From Candidatus Brevifilum fermentans (lineage in GTDB: Bacteria; Chloroflexota; Anaerolineae; Anaerolineales; Villigracilaceae): a stretch of 64,000 bases of DNA. The notes under the pieces are model-generated. The model was given only the letters and a program-made list of their open reading frames with translations. It was not told the DNA's origin and ran no database searches. A program made the translations under genes and the position numbers. This document shows positions 46,916 through 56,384 of this stretch, one piece after another (within the stretch, counting starts at the first letter, position 1; each line of letters opens with the position of its first letter). The stretch covers positions 28,065-92,064 of the forward strand of contig CAMCQT010000002.1 of NCBI GenBank assembly GCA_945877125.1. The letters run 5' to 3'.

Positions 46916-48529
46916 ATGCCTGCTAAAGCAAAACTCAATTCCAAAGCGACATTAGAACAAAAGTCAGTTGTGCAATTTGTTGCTGGCAAGCCAAAAGCAG
47001 AGGCGCTTGAAATTTCAGAGGAGGTTGTTTTTACTTCTTTGATCGATGATGATCTCTTGCTTGATACGGCAGTGGATGAGGTCGTCGAGCCGGATGAATC
47101 CCTGCTTTCGCAATTGGAAGAGGATGCCGATGAGGAACCTCAGCGTTCGCACGAACTTGCAACTGATCTTTCTGAAGACCCTGTGCGTTTATATCTGCGC
47201 GAGATCGGGCAGGTGAAACTGCTTGATTCTGACAGCGAGTTTCGGCTTGCCACGCTCAGCGAAGCAGATCGGCATATCATAACGCTTGGCAAGTTGAAGC
47301 AGCGCAAAGGGGTTTCGCAGGCTTCTTCGATCTATCATGCGTTGCTTTTGGAAATGCTCACTTCGTGGGAGCGCCTCATTGAAGATGCCGAACAGCTTGA
47401 TTATGAACTCCCAAACCTTGCCTTGATGATCGCCGAATCCCAGTCGCTTCACGCGGGCTGGCAATTTGATTCGCCCTCCTACTTCCGCGCTTATTTGAAT
47501 AATGGTCATTGGGGAGTGGATCATCTTTGGGATGGTCTTGCGCGACATGCCTACGGCGTCTTTCTCAACCTGTACCTGTTACCGTTTAAATATGCTGAGT
47601 GGCTGCTGAAATATGTCGGCGACCAGCACGCTTTTCCTGCCCAGCGGCTTCTCTACCATAACCTGCCGTCAGACGAGGATCTCTTTAGCGAAATGGATGC
47701 TGTCCATGCCCGCGCAGTGGATGGGAACCAGGCATTGATCCGTGCGAACCTGCGTTTGGTGGTCAGCGTAGCCAAGCGTTACCTCGGGCGCGGCATGTCG
47801 CTCCTTGACCTGATTCAGGAAGGCAACATGGGTTTGCTGCGCGCGATTGGTAAATTTGACCCGCGTCGCGGATTCAAGTTCAGCACCTATGCCACGTGGT
47901 GGATCCGACAATCCATTAATCGTTCGATCGCAGAGCAGGCGCGCACTATTCGAATTCCCGTCCATTTGTTCGAATCCATCTCGCGTATTTTGCGCGCGCA
48001 ACGGCATCTAACGCAAGTCTTGGGCAGGGATCCAAGCAAAGCGGAACTGGCTGTGGAGATTGGCTATCTCTCCGCCTCAGATGTGCAAACGATCTTGCGC
48101 GCGCACGCCGAAAATAAACCGATCAAACTGGAATTGCAACAGCGCCTAGACATTGCCACGCAAAAAGTAAATCGCATATTGCGCTCGGCTGAAGAGCCTA
48201 TTTCCCTCGAAGGTCCGGTGGGAGATGAAGACTCCAGTTCGCTGGGCGACTTCATTGAAGATGAAGACGCGCCTTCTCCCATAGATGTAGCCGCGCGCGA
48301 GATGCTTCGTGAGCAGGTACAGCACGCATTGGAATCGCTTTCAGACCGCGAGCGCGAAGTCCTGGAGTTGCGTTTTGGTTTGCACGACGGAAAAGAGCAC
48401 ACGCTGGAAGAGGTGAGTCACTATTTCAACGTGACCCGCGAGCGCGTGCGCCAGATCGAAGCGAAGGCACTGCGGAAAATGCGGCATCCTGCGCGCAGCC
48501 GCGATTTGCGCGACTATTTAGGCGATTAG
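46916..48529 (+). CDS. rpoD: Primary sigma factor RpoD/SigA
   Basis: 537 residues from ATG 46916 (AAAGGGA upstream). Acidic N-terminus; region 1.2 [16 protein letters not shown] (about 83-98); about 120 residues of non-conserved region; region 2 [20 protein letters not shown] with [19 protein letters not shown] and the -10-recognising [17 protein letters not shown]; region 3; and region 4 [13 protein letters not shown]...[26 protein letters not shown]. Complete housekeeping set, in agreement with TTGACA/TATAAT promoters seen here. Ends at a very strong terminator. Confidence 0.96.
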   Translation: MPAKAKLNSKATLEQKSVVQFVAGKPKAEALEISEEVVFTSLIDDDLLLDTAVDEVVEPDESLLSQLEEDADEEPQRSHELATDLSEDPVRLYLREIGQVKLLDSDSEFRLATLSEADRHIITLGKLKQRKGVSQASSIYHALLLEMLTSWERLIEDAEQLDYELPNLALMIAESQSLHAGWQFDSPSYFRAYLNNGHWGVDHLWDGLARHAYGVFLNLYLLPFKYAEWLLKYVGDQHAFPAQRLLYHNLPSDEDLFSEMDAVHARAVDGNQALIRANLRLVVSVAKRYLGRGMSLLDLIQEGNMGLLRAIGKFDPRRGFKFSTYATWWIRQSINRSIAEQARTIRIPVHLFESISRILRAQRHLTQVLGRDPSKAELAVEIGYLSASDVQTILRAHAENKPIKLELQQRLDIATQKVNRILRSAEEPISLEGPVGDEDSSSLGDFIEDEDAPSPIDVAAREMLREQVQHALESLSDREREVLELRFGLHDGKEHTLEEVSHYFNVTRERVRQIEAKALRKMRHPARSRDLRDYLGD

Positions 48530-48539
48530 TTGGACGTGT

Positions 48540-48588
48540 ATCCTGCATGTGTCACACGTTTAATGCGTGACACATGCAGGATTTTTTT
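48540..48588 (+). terminator. Intrinsic terminator of dnaG-rpoD
   Basis: ATCCTGCATGTGTCA pairs with TGACACATGCAGGAT (inner CG extension, loop TTTAAT), followed by T7. Begins 10 nt after the rpoD stop. Confidence 0.9.
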
Positions 48589-48644
48589 GTGTTTATCTTT
48601 TGTGAAACAAGGTACATTTTCTGGCGGTCAAGATTTGATTATGA

Positions 48645-48650
48645 TATACT
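48645..48650 (+). promoter_or_regulatory. Candidate -10 of the nuo operon
   Basis: TATACT, 40 nt before the nuoA ATG. No convincing -35. It is the only good -10 between the terminator and nuoA. Confidence 0.45.
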
Positions 48651-48690
48651 AGACCAAAAGTGTCATATTTCACACACCAAAGAGGTGTTT

Positions 48691-49047
48691 ATGTTGTTGG
48701 AATACATTGCCATTGCAGTCATGATCGCGGTTGCCACATTTATTGCAATTGCTGCGATAGGTTTAGGGGAGTTGTTTGGCCCAAAGAAAAATTCAGAAGC
48801 CAAATCCATGCCGTATGAATCGGGCATGAGTCCGTACGGCGCAGGGACACGGCGTATGCCTGTCCGCTTTTATTTGATCGCCGTGTTGTTCATCCTTTTT
48901 GATATTGAAGTGGTTTTCTTTTTACCCTGGGCGATCGCGTTTCGTAAACTGGGCATGTTTGGACTGGCTGAAATGGTCGTCTTTTTGGTTATTTTATCGG
49001 TTGGCTATGTGTATGCCTGGAAGAAAGGAGCTTTAGAATGGGAGTAG
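48691..49047 (+). CDS. nuoA: NADH-quinone oxidoreductase subunit A
   Basis: 118 residues from ATG 48691 with AGAGGTG upstream. Three membrane helices. The conserved loop [20 protein letters not shown] (about residues 39-58; the usual YECG Cys is Ser here) and [15 protein letters not shown] are the family signatures. First gene of the 14-gene complex I operon. The stop overlaps nuoB by 10 bp. Confidence 0.96.
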   Translation: MLLEYIAIAVMIAVATFIAIAAIGLGELFGPKKNSEAKSMPYESGMSPYGAGTRRMPVRFYLIAVLFILFDIEVVFFLPWAIAFRKLGMFGLAEMVVFLVILSVGYVYAWKKGALEWE

Positions 49048-49532
49048 AGCAAAAACTCGGTGATATGGGCGTGGTCACCACCACGCTTGAAAATGTTGTA
49101 AACTGGTCGCGGACGAATGCCATGTGGCCGATGCTGTTCGGTCTGGCGTGCTGCGCCATCGAGATGATGGCGGCACAGGCTTCGAATTATGATATGAGCC
49201 GCTTCGGCATGGAGTTGATGCGCGCCAGTCCGCGCCAATCTGACCTGATGATCGTGGCGGGGCGTGTCTCGAAGAAAATGGGACCTGTCCTCCGCCGACT
49301 GTACGACCAGATGCCTGAGCCAAAGTGGGTGATTGCCATGGGCGACTGCGCCTCATGCGGCGGCGTCTTCAATAATTATGCGATCTTTCAGGGAGTTGAT
49401 GAAGTCGTCCCTGTGGATGTGTACGTGGCGGGCTGTCCGCCGCGCCCCGAGGCTTTGATCCACGGTGTGCTCACTTTGTATGAAAAGGTGAACAAAGAGA
49501 AGTTCAAGGATTTGGCTGAGAAATATAAATAA
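49038..49532 (+). CDS. nuoB: NADH-quinone oxidoreductase subunit B
   Basis: 164 residues. Ligands of cluster N2 are visible: the tandem Cys in [19 protein letters not shown] and [12 protein letters not shown]2 passes electrons to quinone at the NuoB/NuoD interface. Ribosome site AAGGAG within the end of nuoA. Followed by a palindromic element that ends at the nuoC ribosome site. Confidence 0.97.
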   Translation: MGVEQKLGDMGVVTTTLENVVNWSRTNAMWPMLFGLACCAIEMMAAQASNYDMSRFGMELMRASPRQSDLMIVAGRVSKKMGPVLRRLYDQMPEPKWVIAMGDCASCGGVFNNYAIFQGVDEVVPVDVYVAGCPPRPEALIHGVLTLYEKVNKEKFKDLAEKYK

Positions 49533-49537
49533 GCCCG

Positions 49538-49613
49538 CTCCCTCACCCTAGCCCTCTCCCGAAAGGAGAGGGGACTCCCTTCCCCTTTGGGGGAAGGGTT
49601 GGGGATGAGGGCT
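49538..49613. repeat. CCCTCACCCTAGCCC palindrome between nuoB and nuoC
   Basis: Two hairpins, CCCTCTCCCGAAAGGAGAGGGG and CCCTTCCCCTTTGGGGGAAGGG, inside CCCTCACC...GGATGAGGG. Nearly the same element, in reverse orientation, is inside nuoL (60252-60333), and half of it in mvk. Its end (GGCTGGAG) provides the nuoC ribosome site. Confidence 0.9.
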
Positions 49614-49621
49614 GGAGTAAT

Positions 49622-50134
49622 ATGGATACAAAACTCGAACCCATTGTAAAAATCATTCAGGAAAAATTCAGCGCAACTTTTGAAGAGTTCCGCGATGAAG
49701 TGCATCTATTCCTCAAACCTGAGCAGATCGTGGAAGCGTTGACTCTTTTACGCGATGAACATAAATTTGAATTGCTCTCGGCGTTGACTGCCGTGGATTA
49801 TTATCCGCAAGTATCACCGCGTTTTCATGTGGTGTATCAATTAACTTCGCTGGCGCAGAATCTATCGCTGCAGATCAGAGTCCCAGTAAACGGTACCAGC
49901 CCCAAGGTGCCGACGGCGACGGGGCTGTACGGCGTCGCAAATTGGCGCGAGCGTGAACTTCTCGATATGTTTGGAATCGAGTTTGAGGGTCATCCCGATC
50001 CGCGCCGAATTTTGATGCCAGAAGGAACTGAAGGTCATCCGCTCCGAAAAGATTTTCCGCTGGGATATGAAGAACCGCAATTTACTTTTAACTTTGATGA
50101 GATCGGTTTGCAGAAACCGCATCCAAAGGAATAG
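49622..50134 (+). CDS. nuoC: NADH-quinone oxidoreductase subunit C
   Basis: 170 residues. FELLSALTAVDYYP...FHVVYQL and the signature ERELLDMFGIEFEGHPDPRR (about 121-140) with the following GYEEPQF identify the 30-kDa subunit. Peripheral arm, contacts NuoD; separate from nuoD here (not a nuoCD fusion). Confidence 0.96.
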   Translation: MDTKLEPIVKIIQEKFSATFEEFRDEVHLFLKPEQIVEALTLLRDEHKFELLSALTAVDYYPQVSPRFHVVYQLTSLAQNLSLQIRVPVNGTSPKVPTATGLYGVANWRERELLDMFGIEFEGHPDPRRILMPEGTEGHPLRKDFPLGYEEPQFTFNFDEIGLQKPHPKE

Positions 50135-50141
50135 ATTTTTG

Positions 50142-50204
50142 AACCACGGAGACGCGGAGACACTGAGAAAAAATAAAACTCCGTGACTCTGTGCCTCAGT
50201 GGTT
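50142..50204. repeat. Word-repeat palindrome between nuoC and nuoD
   Basis: AACCACGGAGACGCGGAGAC and GTGACTCTGTGCCTCAGTGG-TT form imperfect arms of GGAGAC/CTCTG words around AAAAAATAAAA. Confidence 0.8.
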
Positions 50205-50236
50205 GGCAATTGGGTTTATTGCTTGAAGGAATATTT

Positions 50237-51466
50237 ATGACTCAGATAGAAGAAGTTAGTATCGAACAATTCAAACATCTCGTCTCAGCGCGCGCCCTGA
50301 CGGGGGAAACCATGCTGCTGAATATGGGACCGCAGCATCCGTCCACGCATGGCGTTCTGCGTTTGTTGCTTGAGCTGGACGGCGAAATCATTGTCAATTG
50401 CATTCCCGATATTGGATATTTGCATACGGGCATCGAAAAGAACATGGAAGCCAAGACCTACCAGAAGGCTGAAGTGATGACCGATCGCCTCGATTACATG
50501 AACCCGATGGGCAACAATCTCGCGTATGTGATGGCGGTTGAAAAACTGGTTGACCTCGATGTGCCCGTGCGCGCGCAAGGTTTGCGTGTGATTTTGGTCG
50601 AGTTGCAACGCATCGCTTCGCATCTGGTCTGGCTCGGCAGTGTGGGGCTTGACCTTGCGGCGATGTCCATGTTTCTGTATTGTTTCCGCGAGCGCGAACT
50701 AATTCTCGATATTTTTGAACTGGTTTCGGGTCAGCGCATGATGACCACTTACTTCCGCCCTGGCGGTGTGTGGCGCGATGTGCCTGTTGAATTTGAAAAA
50801 GCAGTCCGCGATTTTCTCAAGATATTCCCTGCGCGGATTGATGAATACGAAAAGTTGTTGACGAAGAACCCGCTCTTTCTCGACCGTATGCTGGGTCTTG
50901 GAATTTTAGATTCGGCGACCGCCTTGTCTTATGGCGTCACAGGTCCCACGCTTCGTGCTTCTGGCGTTAACTGGGATTTGCGCAAGGCGCGTCCATATTC
51001 GGGTTATGAGCAATATGATTTCAACGTGCCCGTGCTGACCGAAGGCGATACGTACGCGCGTTATTTGGTGCATATTCAGGAATTTCGTGAGTCGTTGAAG
51101 ATCATCGAACAAGCTTTGAATAAATTACCGTTCGGACCTGTGCATTCTGAAAATCGTAAATTTGTTCCGCCGCCACGCTCTGAGATCGGCGTCAGCATGG
51201 AATCGCTCATCCACCACTTCAAGTTATGGACGGAAGGTTTCCCTGCGCCGAAGGCTTCGGTCTACAGCGCAGTTGAATCCCCGCGCGGTGAGTTGGGCTT
51301 ATTGTTGGAAGGTGACGGCGGACCCAAGCCGTTGCGCGTCCATTTGCGCACGCCTTCATTTGATAATTTGAGCGTGCTGTCGCACATCGTAAACGGACAT
51401 CTGGTTGCTGATTTGGTCGCCATCCTCGCATCCATTGACATTGTCCTCGGAGATATTGATAGATAA
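50237..51466 (+). CDS. nuoD: NADH-quinone oxidoreductase subunit D
   Basis: 409 residues from ATG 50237 (GAAGGA 7 nt upstream; the frame runs 18 codons further back through the repeat). NMGPQHPSTHGVLRLLLELDG and GYLHTGIEKNMEAKTYQK are the 49-kDa signatures with the quinone-site His/Tyr. C-terminal HIVNGHLVADLVAILASIDI with D-x-V-x-G-x-x-D is the degenerate hydrogenase-like end. Confidence 0.97.
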   Translation: MTQIEEVSIEQFKHLVSARALTGETMLLNMGPQHPSTHGVLRLLLELDGEIIVNCIPDIGYLHTGIEKNMEAKTYQKAEVMTDRLDYMNPMGNNLAYVMAVEKLVDLDVPVRAQGLRVILVELQRIASHLVWLGSVGLDLAAMSMFLYCFRERELILDIFELVSGQRMMTTYFRPGGVWRDVPVEFEKAVRDFLKIFPARIDEYEKLLTKNPLFLDRMLGLGILDSATALSYGVTGPTLRASGVNWDLRKARPYSGYEQYDFNVPVLTEGDTYARYLVHIQEFRESLKIIEQALNKLPFGPVHSENRKFVPPPRSEIGVSMESLIHHFKLWTEGFPAPKASVYSAVESPRGELGLLLEGDGGPKPLRVHLRTPSFDNLSVLSHIVNGHLVADLVAILASIDIVLGDIDR

Positions 51467-51469
51467 TTA

Positions 51470-51546
51470 ACCACGAAGTACACGAAGGAACACTAAGGAA
51501 AACCATTTGGTTTTAACCTTTGTGATACTTTGTGACCCTTCGTGGT
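51470..51546. repeat. ACCACGAAG palindrome between nuoD and nuoE
   Basis: ACCACGAAGTACACGAAGGA and CCTTTGTGATACTTTGTGAC..CTTCGTGGT with a perfect inner AAAACCATTTGGTTTT. Same family as 10782-10869. Confidence 0.85.
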
Positions 51547-51560
51547 GAAGAGAGCCGTAA

Positions 51561-52055
51561 ATGAGCCTGACAAAAAAGTATTCAAAGGAAGTAAAACAAA
51601 TTCTGTCCAAGTATCCGCCTGAGCATAAACGTTCAGCGGTGATGCCTCTGCTTTACCTTGCCCAGCGCGAAGAAGGCTATGTCAACAAAGCCGCCATGCA
51701 GGACATCGCGCAGATTTTGGAAATTACCGAAACCGAAGTTGCTTCGATTGTCGGCTTTTATACTTTGTATCACGATGAGAAGGCTGGCAAATATCGCATG
51801 CAAGTTTGTACTGATTTGCCCTGTGCCCTGCGCGGCGCGGATGAGTTCCTGCAAAACCTGTGCGGCAACCTTGGCATCAAAGTCGGTGAGACTACTCCCG
51901 ATGGCTTGGTGACTCTCGAAGCCGTGACCTGTCTCGCCGCGTGTGACAAAGCCCCGATGTTCCAAACCCAGGGTCCTGATGGAATCAAATACCACGAAAA
52001 CATGACCGTGGATAAAACAATGGAATTAATTGAAGCGTTGAAGAGCGGAGATTAG
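51561..52055 (+). CDS. nuoE: NADH-quinone oxidoreductase subunit E
   Basis: 164 residues, thioredoxin-like [2Fe-2S] protein. Ligands CTDLPC (about residues 84-89) and CLAAC (about 125-129). N-terminal helical part KRSAVMPLLYLAQREEGYV is typical. Forms the NADH module with NuoF. Its last two codons and stop are part of the following palindrome. Confidence 0.96.
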   Translation: MSLTKKYSKEVKQILSKYPPEHKRSAVMPLLYLAQREEGYVNKAAMQDIAQILEITETEVASIVGFYTLYHDEKAGKYRMQVCTDLPCALRGADEFLQNLCGNLGIKVGETTPDGLVTLEAVTCLAACDKAPMFQTQGPDGIKYHENMTVDKTMELIEALKSGD

Positions 52056-52090
52056 TAATTACCAATCTCCAATTACCAATTACCAATCGC
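52047..52090. repeat. ATTACCAATCTCC palindrome between nuoE and nuoF
   Basis: GGAGATTAGTAATTACCAAT-CTCC with further ATTACCA words. The left arm includes the nuoE stop codon. The same family lies between nuoI and nuoJ. Confidence 0.8.
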
Positions 52091-52099
52091 CAAAAACCT

Positions 52100-53353
52100 A
52101 TGACTCATATCCTTTTACGACATCGTGAAATTCCCGATATTCAAAAGTTAACGGTCTATAAAAAGAACGGTGGATTTGCTGCATTCAAAAATGCCGTGAC
52201 CAAAATGAAGCCCAGCGAAGTGACCGACCTAGTCAAGAGTTCCAATTTGCGTGGACGCGGCGGCGCGGGTTTCCCGACTGGCACAAAATGGTCGTTCATT
52301 GACAACAAGACTTTCCCGCATTATGTCGTCGCCAACGCGGACGAGTCCGAGCCTGGCACGTTCAAAGACCGCGAGATTCTGGAAAACAATCCGCTGCAAT
52401 TTTTGGAAGGGTTGGCGATTGCATCCTACGCAGTCAGCGCGAATGTGGCGTATGTTTACCTGCGTGGAGAATCCTGGCAGATTGCCGCCTTGCTTGATGA
52501 AAAAATCGCAGAGATGGAAAAAGCTGGTTACCTCGGTGATAATCTTTTTGGCACAGAATATTCCCTGAAAATTTATACGCATCTCGGCGCAGGCGCTTAC
52601 ATCTGCGGCGAAGAAACCGCCCTGTTGGAATCGCTCGAAGGCAAACGCGGACAACCGCGTGTGCGTCCGCCATTTCCTGCCTTGGTTGGTTTGTACGGCA
52701 AGCCGACGCTGATCAACAATGTGGAAACATTGACCAACGTGCCGATGATCCTCGCCAATGGCGCGGACTGGTACAAGGCGATGGGCACAGGCGACAGCGC
52801 GGGCGTGAAGATCTTCTCGCTTTCGGGGCGCGTGCGCAAACCTGGAAATTATGAATTGCCATTCGGCACCACCTTCCGCCAGTTGATCTACGAACACGGC
52901 GGCGGAATTTTGGATGGTCGCTCTGTGAAAGTTATCATGCCTGCGGGCGCGTCATCTTCCATGATCGTGGTGGATGATAAAGTGCTTGACACGCCGATGG
53001 ACTACGCCTCTGTCCGCACGCTTGGCTCGGAACTTGGGTCTGCATCCGTGATCGTGATCGACGACACCGTCAGCGTGGATTGGATCGTCAACAAGACCAT
53101 CCATTTCTTCAAGCACGAGTCCTGCGGCAAATGCACACCCTGCCGCGAGGGCACGTATTGGATGCAGAACATCACGAATCGAATCCACTCTGGCAATGGC
53201 GCGCAAGCCGATGTGGATTTGCTGCTCACTGTGGCGAAACAAATGCAAGGCAAGTGCCTGTGCCCGCTCGGCGAATTTTCCACGATGGCTGTGGTGACGG
53301 GCATTGAAAGATTTCCGCAGGATTTTAGGAAAGCGGTAAAAAGTGAAAAGTAA
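52100..53353 (+). CDS. nuoF: NADH-quinone oxidoreductase subunit F (NADH-binding)
   Basis: 417 residues. FMN/NADH region LRGRGGAGFPTGTKWSF and ADESEPGTFKDREIL. YICGEETALLESLEGKRGQP is the 51-kDa signature. The 4Fe-4S (N3) ligands are in ESCGKCTPCREGT plus a C-terminal Cys (KCLCPLGE). Entry point for NADH electrons. Followed by the hicBA pair instead of nuoG. Confidence 0.97.
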   Translation: MTHILLRHREIPDIQKLTVYKKNGGFAAFKNAVTKMKPSEVTDLVKSSNLRGRGGAGFPTGTKWSFIDNKTFPHYVVANADESEPGTFKDREILENNPLQFLEGLAIASYAVSANVAYVYLRGESWQIAALLDEKIAEMEKAGYLGDNLFGTEYSLKIYTHLGAGAYICGEETALLESLEGKRGQPRVRPPFPALVGLYGKPTLINNVETLTNVPMILANGADWYKAMGTGDSAGVKIFSLSGRVRKPGNYELPFGTTFRQLIYEHGGGILDGRSVKVIMPAGASSSMIVVDDKVLDTPMDYASVRTLGSELGSASVIVIDDTVSVDWIVNKTIHFFKHESCGKCTPCREGTYWMQNITNRIHSGNGAQADVDLLLTVAKQMQGKCLCPLGEFSTMAVVTGIERFPQDFRKAVKSEK

Positions 53354-53387
53354 AAAGTGATGAGTTGTGTCGCGACTGGAGAATAAA

Positions 53388-53621
53388 ATGAATGCTTTGA
53401 GTTATCGAGTGTTACTTCGCAAGGAAGCGGAAGGCGGATTTACTGTAACCGTGCCGTCCCTGCCTGGCTGCGTTACATTTGGCGATACATTGGAAGAAGC
53501 GATGAGCATGGCGCGTGAAGCCATCGAACTTTATGTGGAGAGTTTGCAGGCGCACGGCGAGGAAGTCCCAACCGAAAATGAAGTCTTTGAGTACACATTA
53601 ACCATCCCTGCCAATGCCTAA
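53388..53621 (+). CDS. hicB: HicB-type antitoxin
   Basis: 77 residues from ATG 53388 (TGGAGA upstream). YRVLLRKEAEGGFTVTVPSL-PGCVTFGDTLEEAMSMAREAIELYVE is the partial RNase-H-like HicB fold. There is no C-terminal DNA-binding domain, so this is the short form. It overlaps hicA by 8 bases. It lies inside the nuo operon between nuoF and nuoG, same strand, with no promoter of its own visible. Confidence 0.92.
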   Translation: MNALSYRVLLRKEAEGGFTVTVPSLPGCVTFGDTLEEAMSMAREAIELYVESLQAHGEEVPTENEVFEYTLTIPANA

Positions 53622-53832
53622 ATTCCCGTCCCTTACACCGCAGCAGGTTATAAAAATTCTCGAAAAGAAAGGCTTTGTTCTCGACAGGAGCAAAGGCAGT
53701 CATCGAATCTATTTTCATCCTGAAACCCGAAGAAGGGTTGTAGTTCCTTTTCATCACAAAGACCTGCCGCAGGGAACACTGCGCGAAATTCTCAAGCAGG
53801 CTGGTGTGGAAAGGGAAGAAATTCAGGATTAG
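53614..53832 (+). CDS. hicA: HicA-type mRNA interferase toxin
   Basis: 72 residues, dsRBD-like fold. KILEKKGFVLDRSKGSHRIYFHP with the catalytic His of GSHRIY, then VVVPFHHKDLPQGTLREILKQAG. HicA cleaves mRNA and is neutralised by HicB. nuoG starts 12 bp downstream, so toxin and complex I share a transcript. Confidence 0.94.
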   Translation: MPKFPSLTPQQVIKILEKKGFVLDRSKGSHRIYFHPETRRRVVVPFHHKDLPQGTLREILKQAGVEREEIQD

Positions 53833-53843
53833 TCGGAGCATGG

Positions 53844-56291
53844 ATGAGTAAACAAGTTACATTAACCATTAATGGAATAAGCGCAACCGTGCCAGAAGGT
53901 ACGACAGTTGTGGATGCCGCCAAGTCGGTGGGAATTGATATTCCCGTTTTTTGTCATCACCCAAAACTGGAGCCTGTCGGCATGTGCCGCATGTGTCTCG
54001 TGGAAATTGGTCGCCCAATGCTGGATCGTGCTACGGGTCAAGCGGTGGTGGAAAACGGTCAGCCCAAGATTCAGTTCATGCCCAAACTCGAAACCGCCTG
54101 TACCAACCGCGTTTCAGAAGGCATGGTCGTGATGACCATTTCCGACAAGGCGAAGGAAGGGCAACGCGGCACGTTGGAATTTTTGCTGACTTCGCACCCG
54201 CTGGATTGTCCCGTCTGCGACAAGGGCGGCGAATGTCCGCTGCAAAATTTGACGATGGCGTTTGGTCCCAGCCAGAGCCGTTTTATTTACGACGAGAAAA
54301 ATCATCTCGAAAAACAAGTTCCGCTCGGAGAGTTGATCTGGCTCGACCGCGAGCGCTGTATTCAGTGCGCGCGCTGTATCCGCTTTCAGGATGAGGTGGC
54401 GGGCGAGGCGGTTCTCGGCTTCGATGAACGCGGACGAAATACACAGATCGTTTCTTTGTCTACCCCTGGGTTTGATTCTGTTTTCTCGGGCAACACCACC
54501 GACATCTGTCCCGTCGGCGCGTTGACTACCGCGGACTTCCGCTTTGGAGCGCGTCCGTGGGAACTCAAGGCGCAGGCTTCGATCTGCACGCAATGTCCTG
54601 TTGGATGCAACACCACGCTCAATACTCGCCGCGAAGCCAAGTCAGCGGGCGATATTGTTGTCAAGCGAGTCATGCCGCGTCAGAACGAAGAAGTGAATGA
54701 AATCTGGCTGTGCGACAAGGGACGCTTTGCCTATCACTACACTGAAAGCAAAAAACGACTCACCAAACCCTTAGTTCGCAAAGAAGAAAAATTGGCGCGC
54801 GTTTCGTGGACTTCCGCAATTACTCATGCCGCAGAGAACTTCTTGAAATTCAAAAAGGACTTCGTTGTGCTGGCTTCTGGCAGATTGGCAAATGAAGACT
54901 TGTTTAACTTGAAGTCGCTGGCGGATACTGTTGGCGGCAAAGCCATTTTGTATTCTGATATGGGCGGCGGTGATCTGACTGCGCTGGTTGGCGTGGGGCA
55001 GGGCACGAACATCGGAGACATGGGCAAAGGTGATGCAATCCTCGTTGTTGCTTCAGACTTGTATCAGGAAGCGCCGATCTGGTGGCTGAGAGTCAAACAA
55101 GCCGCTGACCGCGGCGCGACGCTGATTGTGGCGAATCCGCGCGAGACCAAGCTGGATAAATTTGCGAAGTTTGTCATCCGCTATGCGTATGGCGATGAAG
55201 TTAAGACAATCAACGATTTCAGCAGGAAGACCAAAATCTCTGACGAATTTGCGAAGGCGAAGAATGCGATTGTGTTCTACGGCAGCGAGGGACTGGGCTT
55301 AAACGGCTCATCCATGCTGGCATCTGCTTGCGCCACACTTTTGAAAGAGACCGAGCACATCGGCAAGCCGAACAATGGCTTGGTGGGTGTCTGGCAAAGA
55401 GTCAACGATCAGGGCGCGTGGGAAGTTGGTTTCCGTCCCGAGCCTGATCTGGAGAAGGCTCTCAAGGGCAAAGCCGTTTACGTCGTTGGGGCTGACCCTG
55501 TGGGCGATGACCCTGCTTTGGCGAAGGCGCTAAAAGGCGCGAAGTTCGTTGCCGTGCAGGATATTCTTGAAACCGCGACGGCAGAAATTGCGGACGTGGT
55601 CTTCCCTGCGCAGGCGTATACCGAACGCGAGGGAACCTTCACATCAGGCGAGCGCCGCGTGCAGAGATTCTATGCGGCTGTACCTGCAAAAGGTGACTCG
55701 AAACCTGATTTCGCGATCACCTCACAACTTGCCAAAGAGATGGGCGTCATCCTTGAAGGTTCATCTGTTTCGGTGGTCTTCGATATTCTGGCAAGTTCAC
55801 TCGATGCATTTACCGATCTAAGTTATGAAAAACTGGCTGAGGTGCATGGTCAATATCCCATCGTTGGGCGCGGTGACTTGTATTACGGCGGCACGACTTA
55901 CGAGAACACGCAGGGTCTGGGCGTGCAACTCGTCCCGATTGCCCAAGCTGGGGGCGCGGTACACATCTCAAAGATTAGAAAAGAAGCGGCTCTTCGTCCC
56001 AAAGAAAATGAATTGCTGGCGGTTCCCGTCAACAAATTGTATGATCGCGGCGTGACTGTTAATCCGACGCAATTGCTCGACGGACGTGTTGGCGAAGCGG
56101 CGATCACACTGCATCCATCGACTGCGAAAAATCTTGGACTGGAAGCGGGCGCGCAAGTGAAGATTACTTTCGCGGGCGTGAAAGCCGAGGCGTTATTGAA
56201 ACTCGATGACACGATCTCGACGGGTGTGGCGCTTGTTCCGCGCAGCATGGGCATTGCGATCCGCGAGCCTGTTGTGGCGAAGGTGAAATAA
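53844..56291 (+). CDS. nuoG: NADH-quinone oxidoreductase subunit G
   Basis: 815 residues. N-terminal [2Fe-2S] ferredoxin domain (CHHPKLEPVGMCRMCLVE plus a later Cys), His-Cys [4Fe-4S] HPLDCPVCDKGGECPLQ, two further [4Fe-4S] motifs CIQCARCIRF and CPVGAL, then a molybdopterin-oxidoreductase-like domain with CTQCPVGCNTT (N7-type cluster, about residues 247-257) and a C-terminal molydopterin-dinucleotide-binding-like fold. It conducts electrons between NuoF and NuoI. Confidence 0.97.
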   Translation: MSKQVTLTINGISATVPEGTTVVDAAKSVGIDIPVFCHHPKLEPVGMCRMCLVEIGRPMLDRATGQAVVENGQPKIQFMPKLETACTNRVSEGMVVMTISDKAKEGQRGTLEFLLTSHPLDCPVCDKGGECPLQNLTMAFGPSQSRFIYDEKNHLEKQVPLGELIWLDRERCIQCARCIRFQDEVAGEAVLGFDERGRNTQIVSLSTPGFDSVFSGNTTDICPVGALTTADFRFGARPWELKAQASICTQCPVGCNTTLNTRREAKSAGDIVVKRVMPRQNEEVNEIWLCDKGRFAYHYTESKKRLTKPLVRKEEKLARVSWTSAITHAAENFLKFKKDFVVLASGRLANEDLFNLKSLADTVGGKAILYSDMGGGDLTALVGVGQGTNIGDMGKGDAILVVASDLYQEAPIWWLRVKQAADRGATLIVANPRETKLDKFAKFVIRYAYGDEVKTINDFSRKTKISDEFAKAKNAIVFYGSEGLGLNGSSMLASACATLLKETEHIGKPNNGLVGVWQRVNDQGAWEVGFRPEPDLEKALKGKAVYVVGADPVGDDPALAKALKGAKFVAVQDILETATAEIADVVFPAQAYTEREGTFTSGERRVQRFYAAVPAKGDSKPDFAITSQLAKEMGVILEGSSVSVVFDILASSLDAFTDLSYEKLAEVHGQYPIVGRGDLYYGGTTYENTQGLGVQLVPIAQAGGAVHISKIRKEAALRPKENELLAVPVNKLYDRGVTVNPTQLLDGRVGEAAITLHPSTAKNLGLEAGAQVKITFAGVKAEALLKLDDTISTGVALVPRSMGIAIREPVVAKVK

Positions 56292-56303
56292 TGAACGAGC
56301 TTT

Positions 56304-56359
56304 GGAGTCCAGAAGTTCTACTTCTGGACAGAGTCACGCAAGTAGAACTTGCGGACTCC
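56304..56359. repeat. GAAGTTCTACTTC palindrome between nuoG and nuoH
   Basis: GGAGTCC...GGACTCC enclose CCAGAAGTTCTACTTCTGG and GCAAGTAGAACTTGC. Same family as 46838-46883. Confidence 0.85.
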
Positions 56360-56384
56360 GCGTAATCGGTAATGAGGATTTTTT

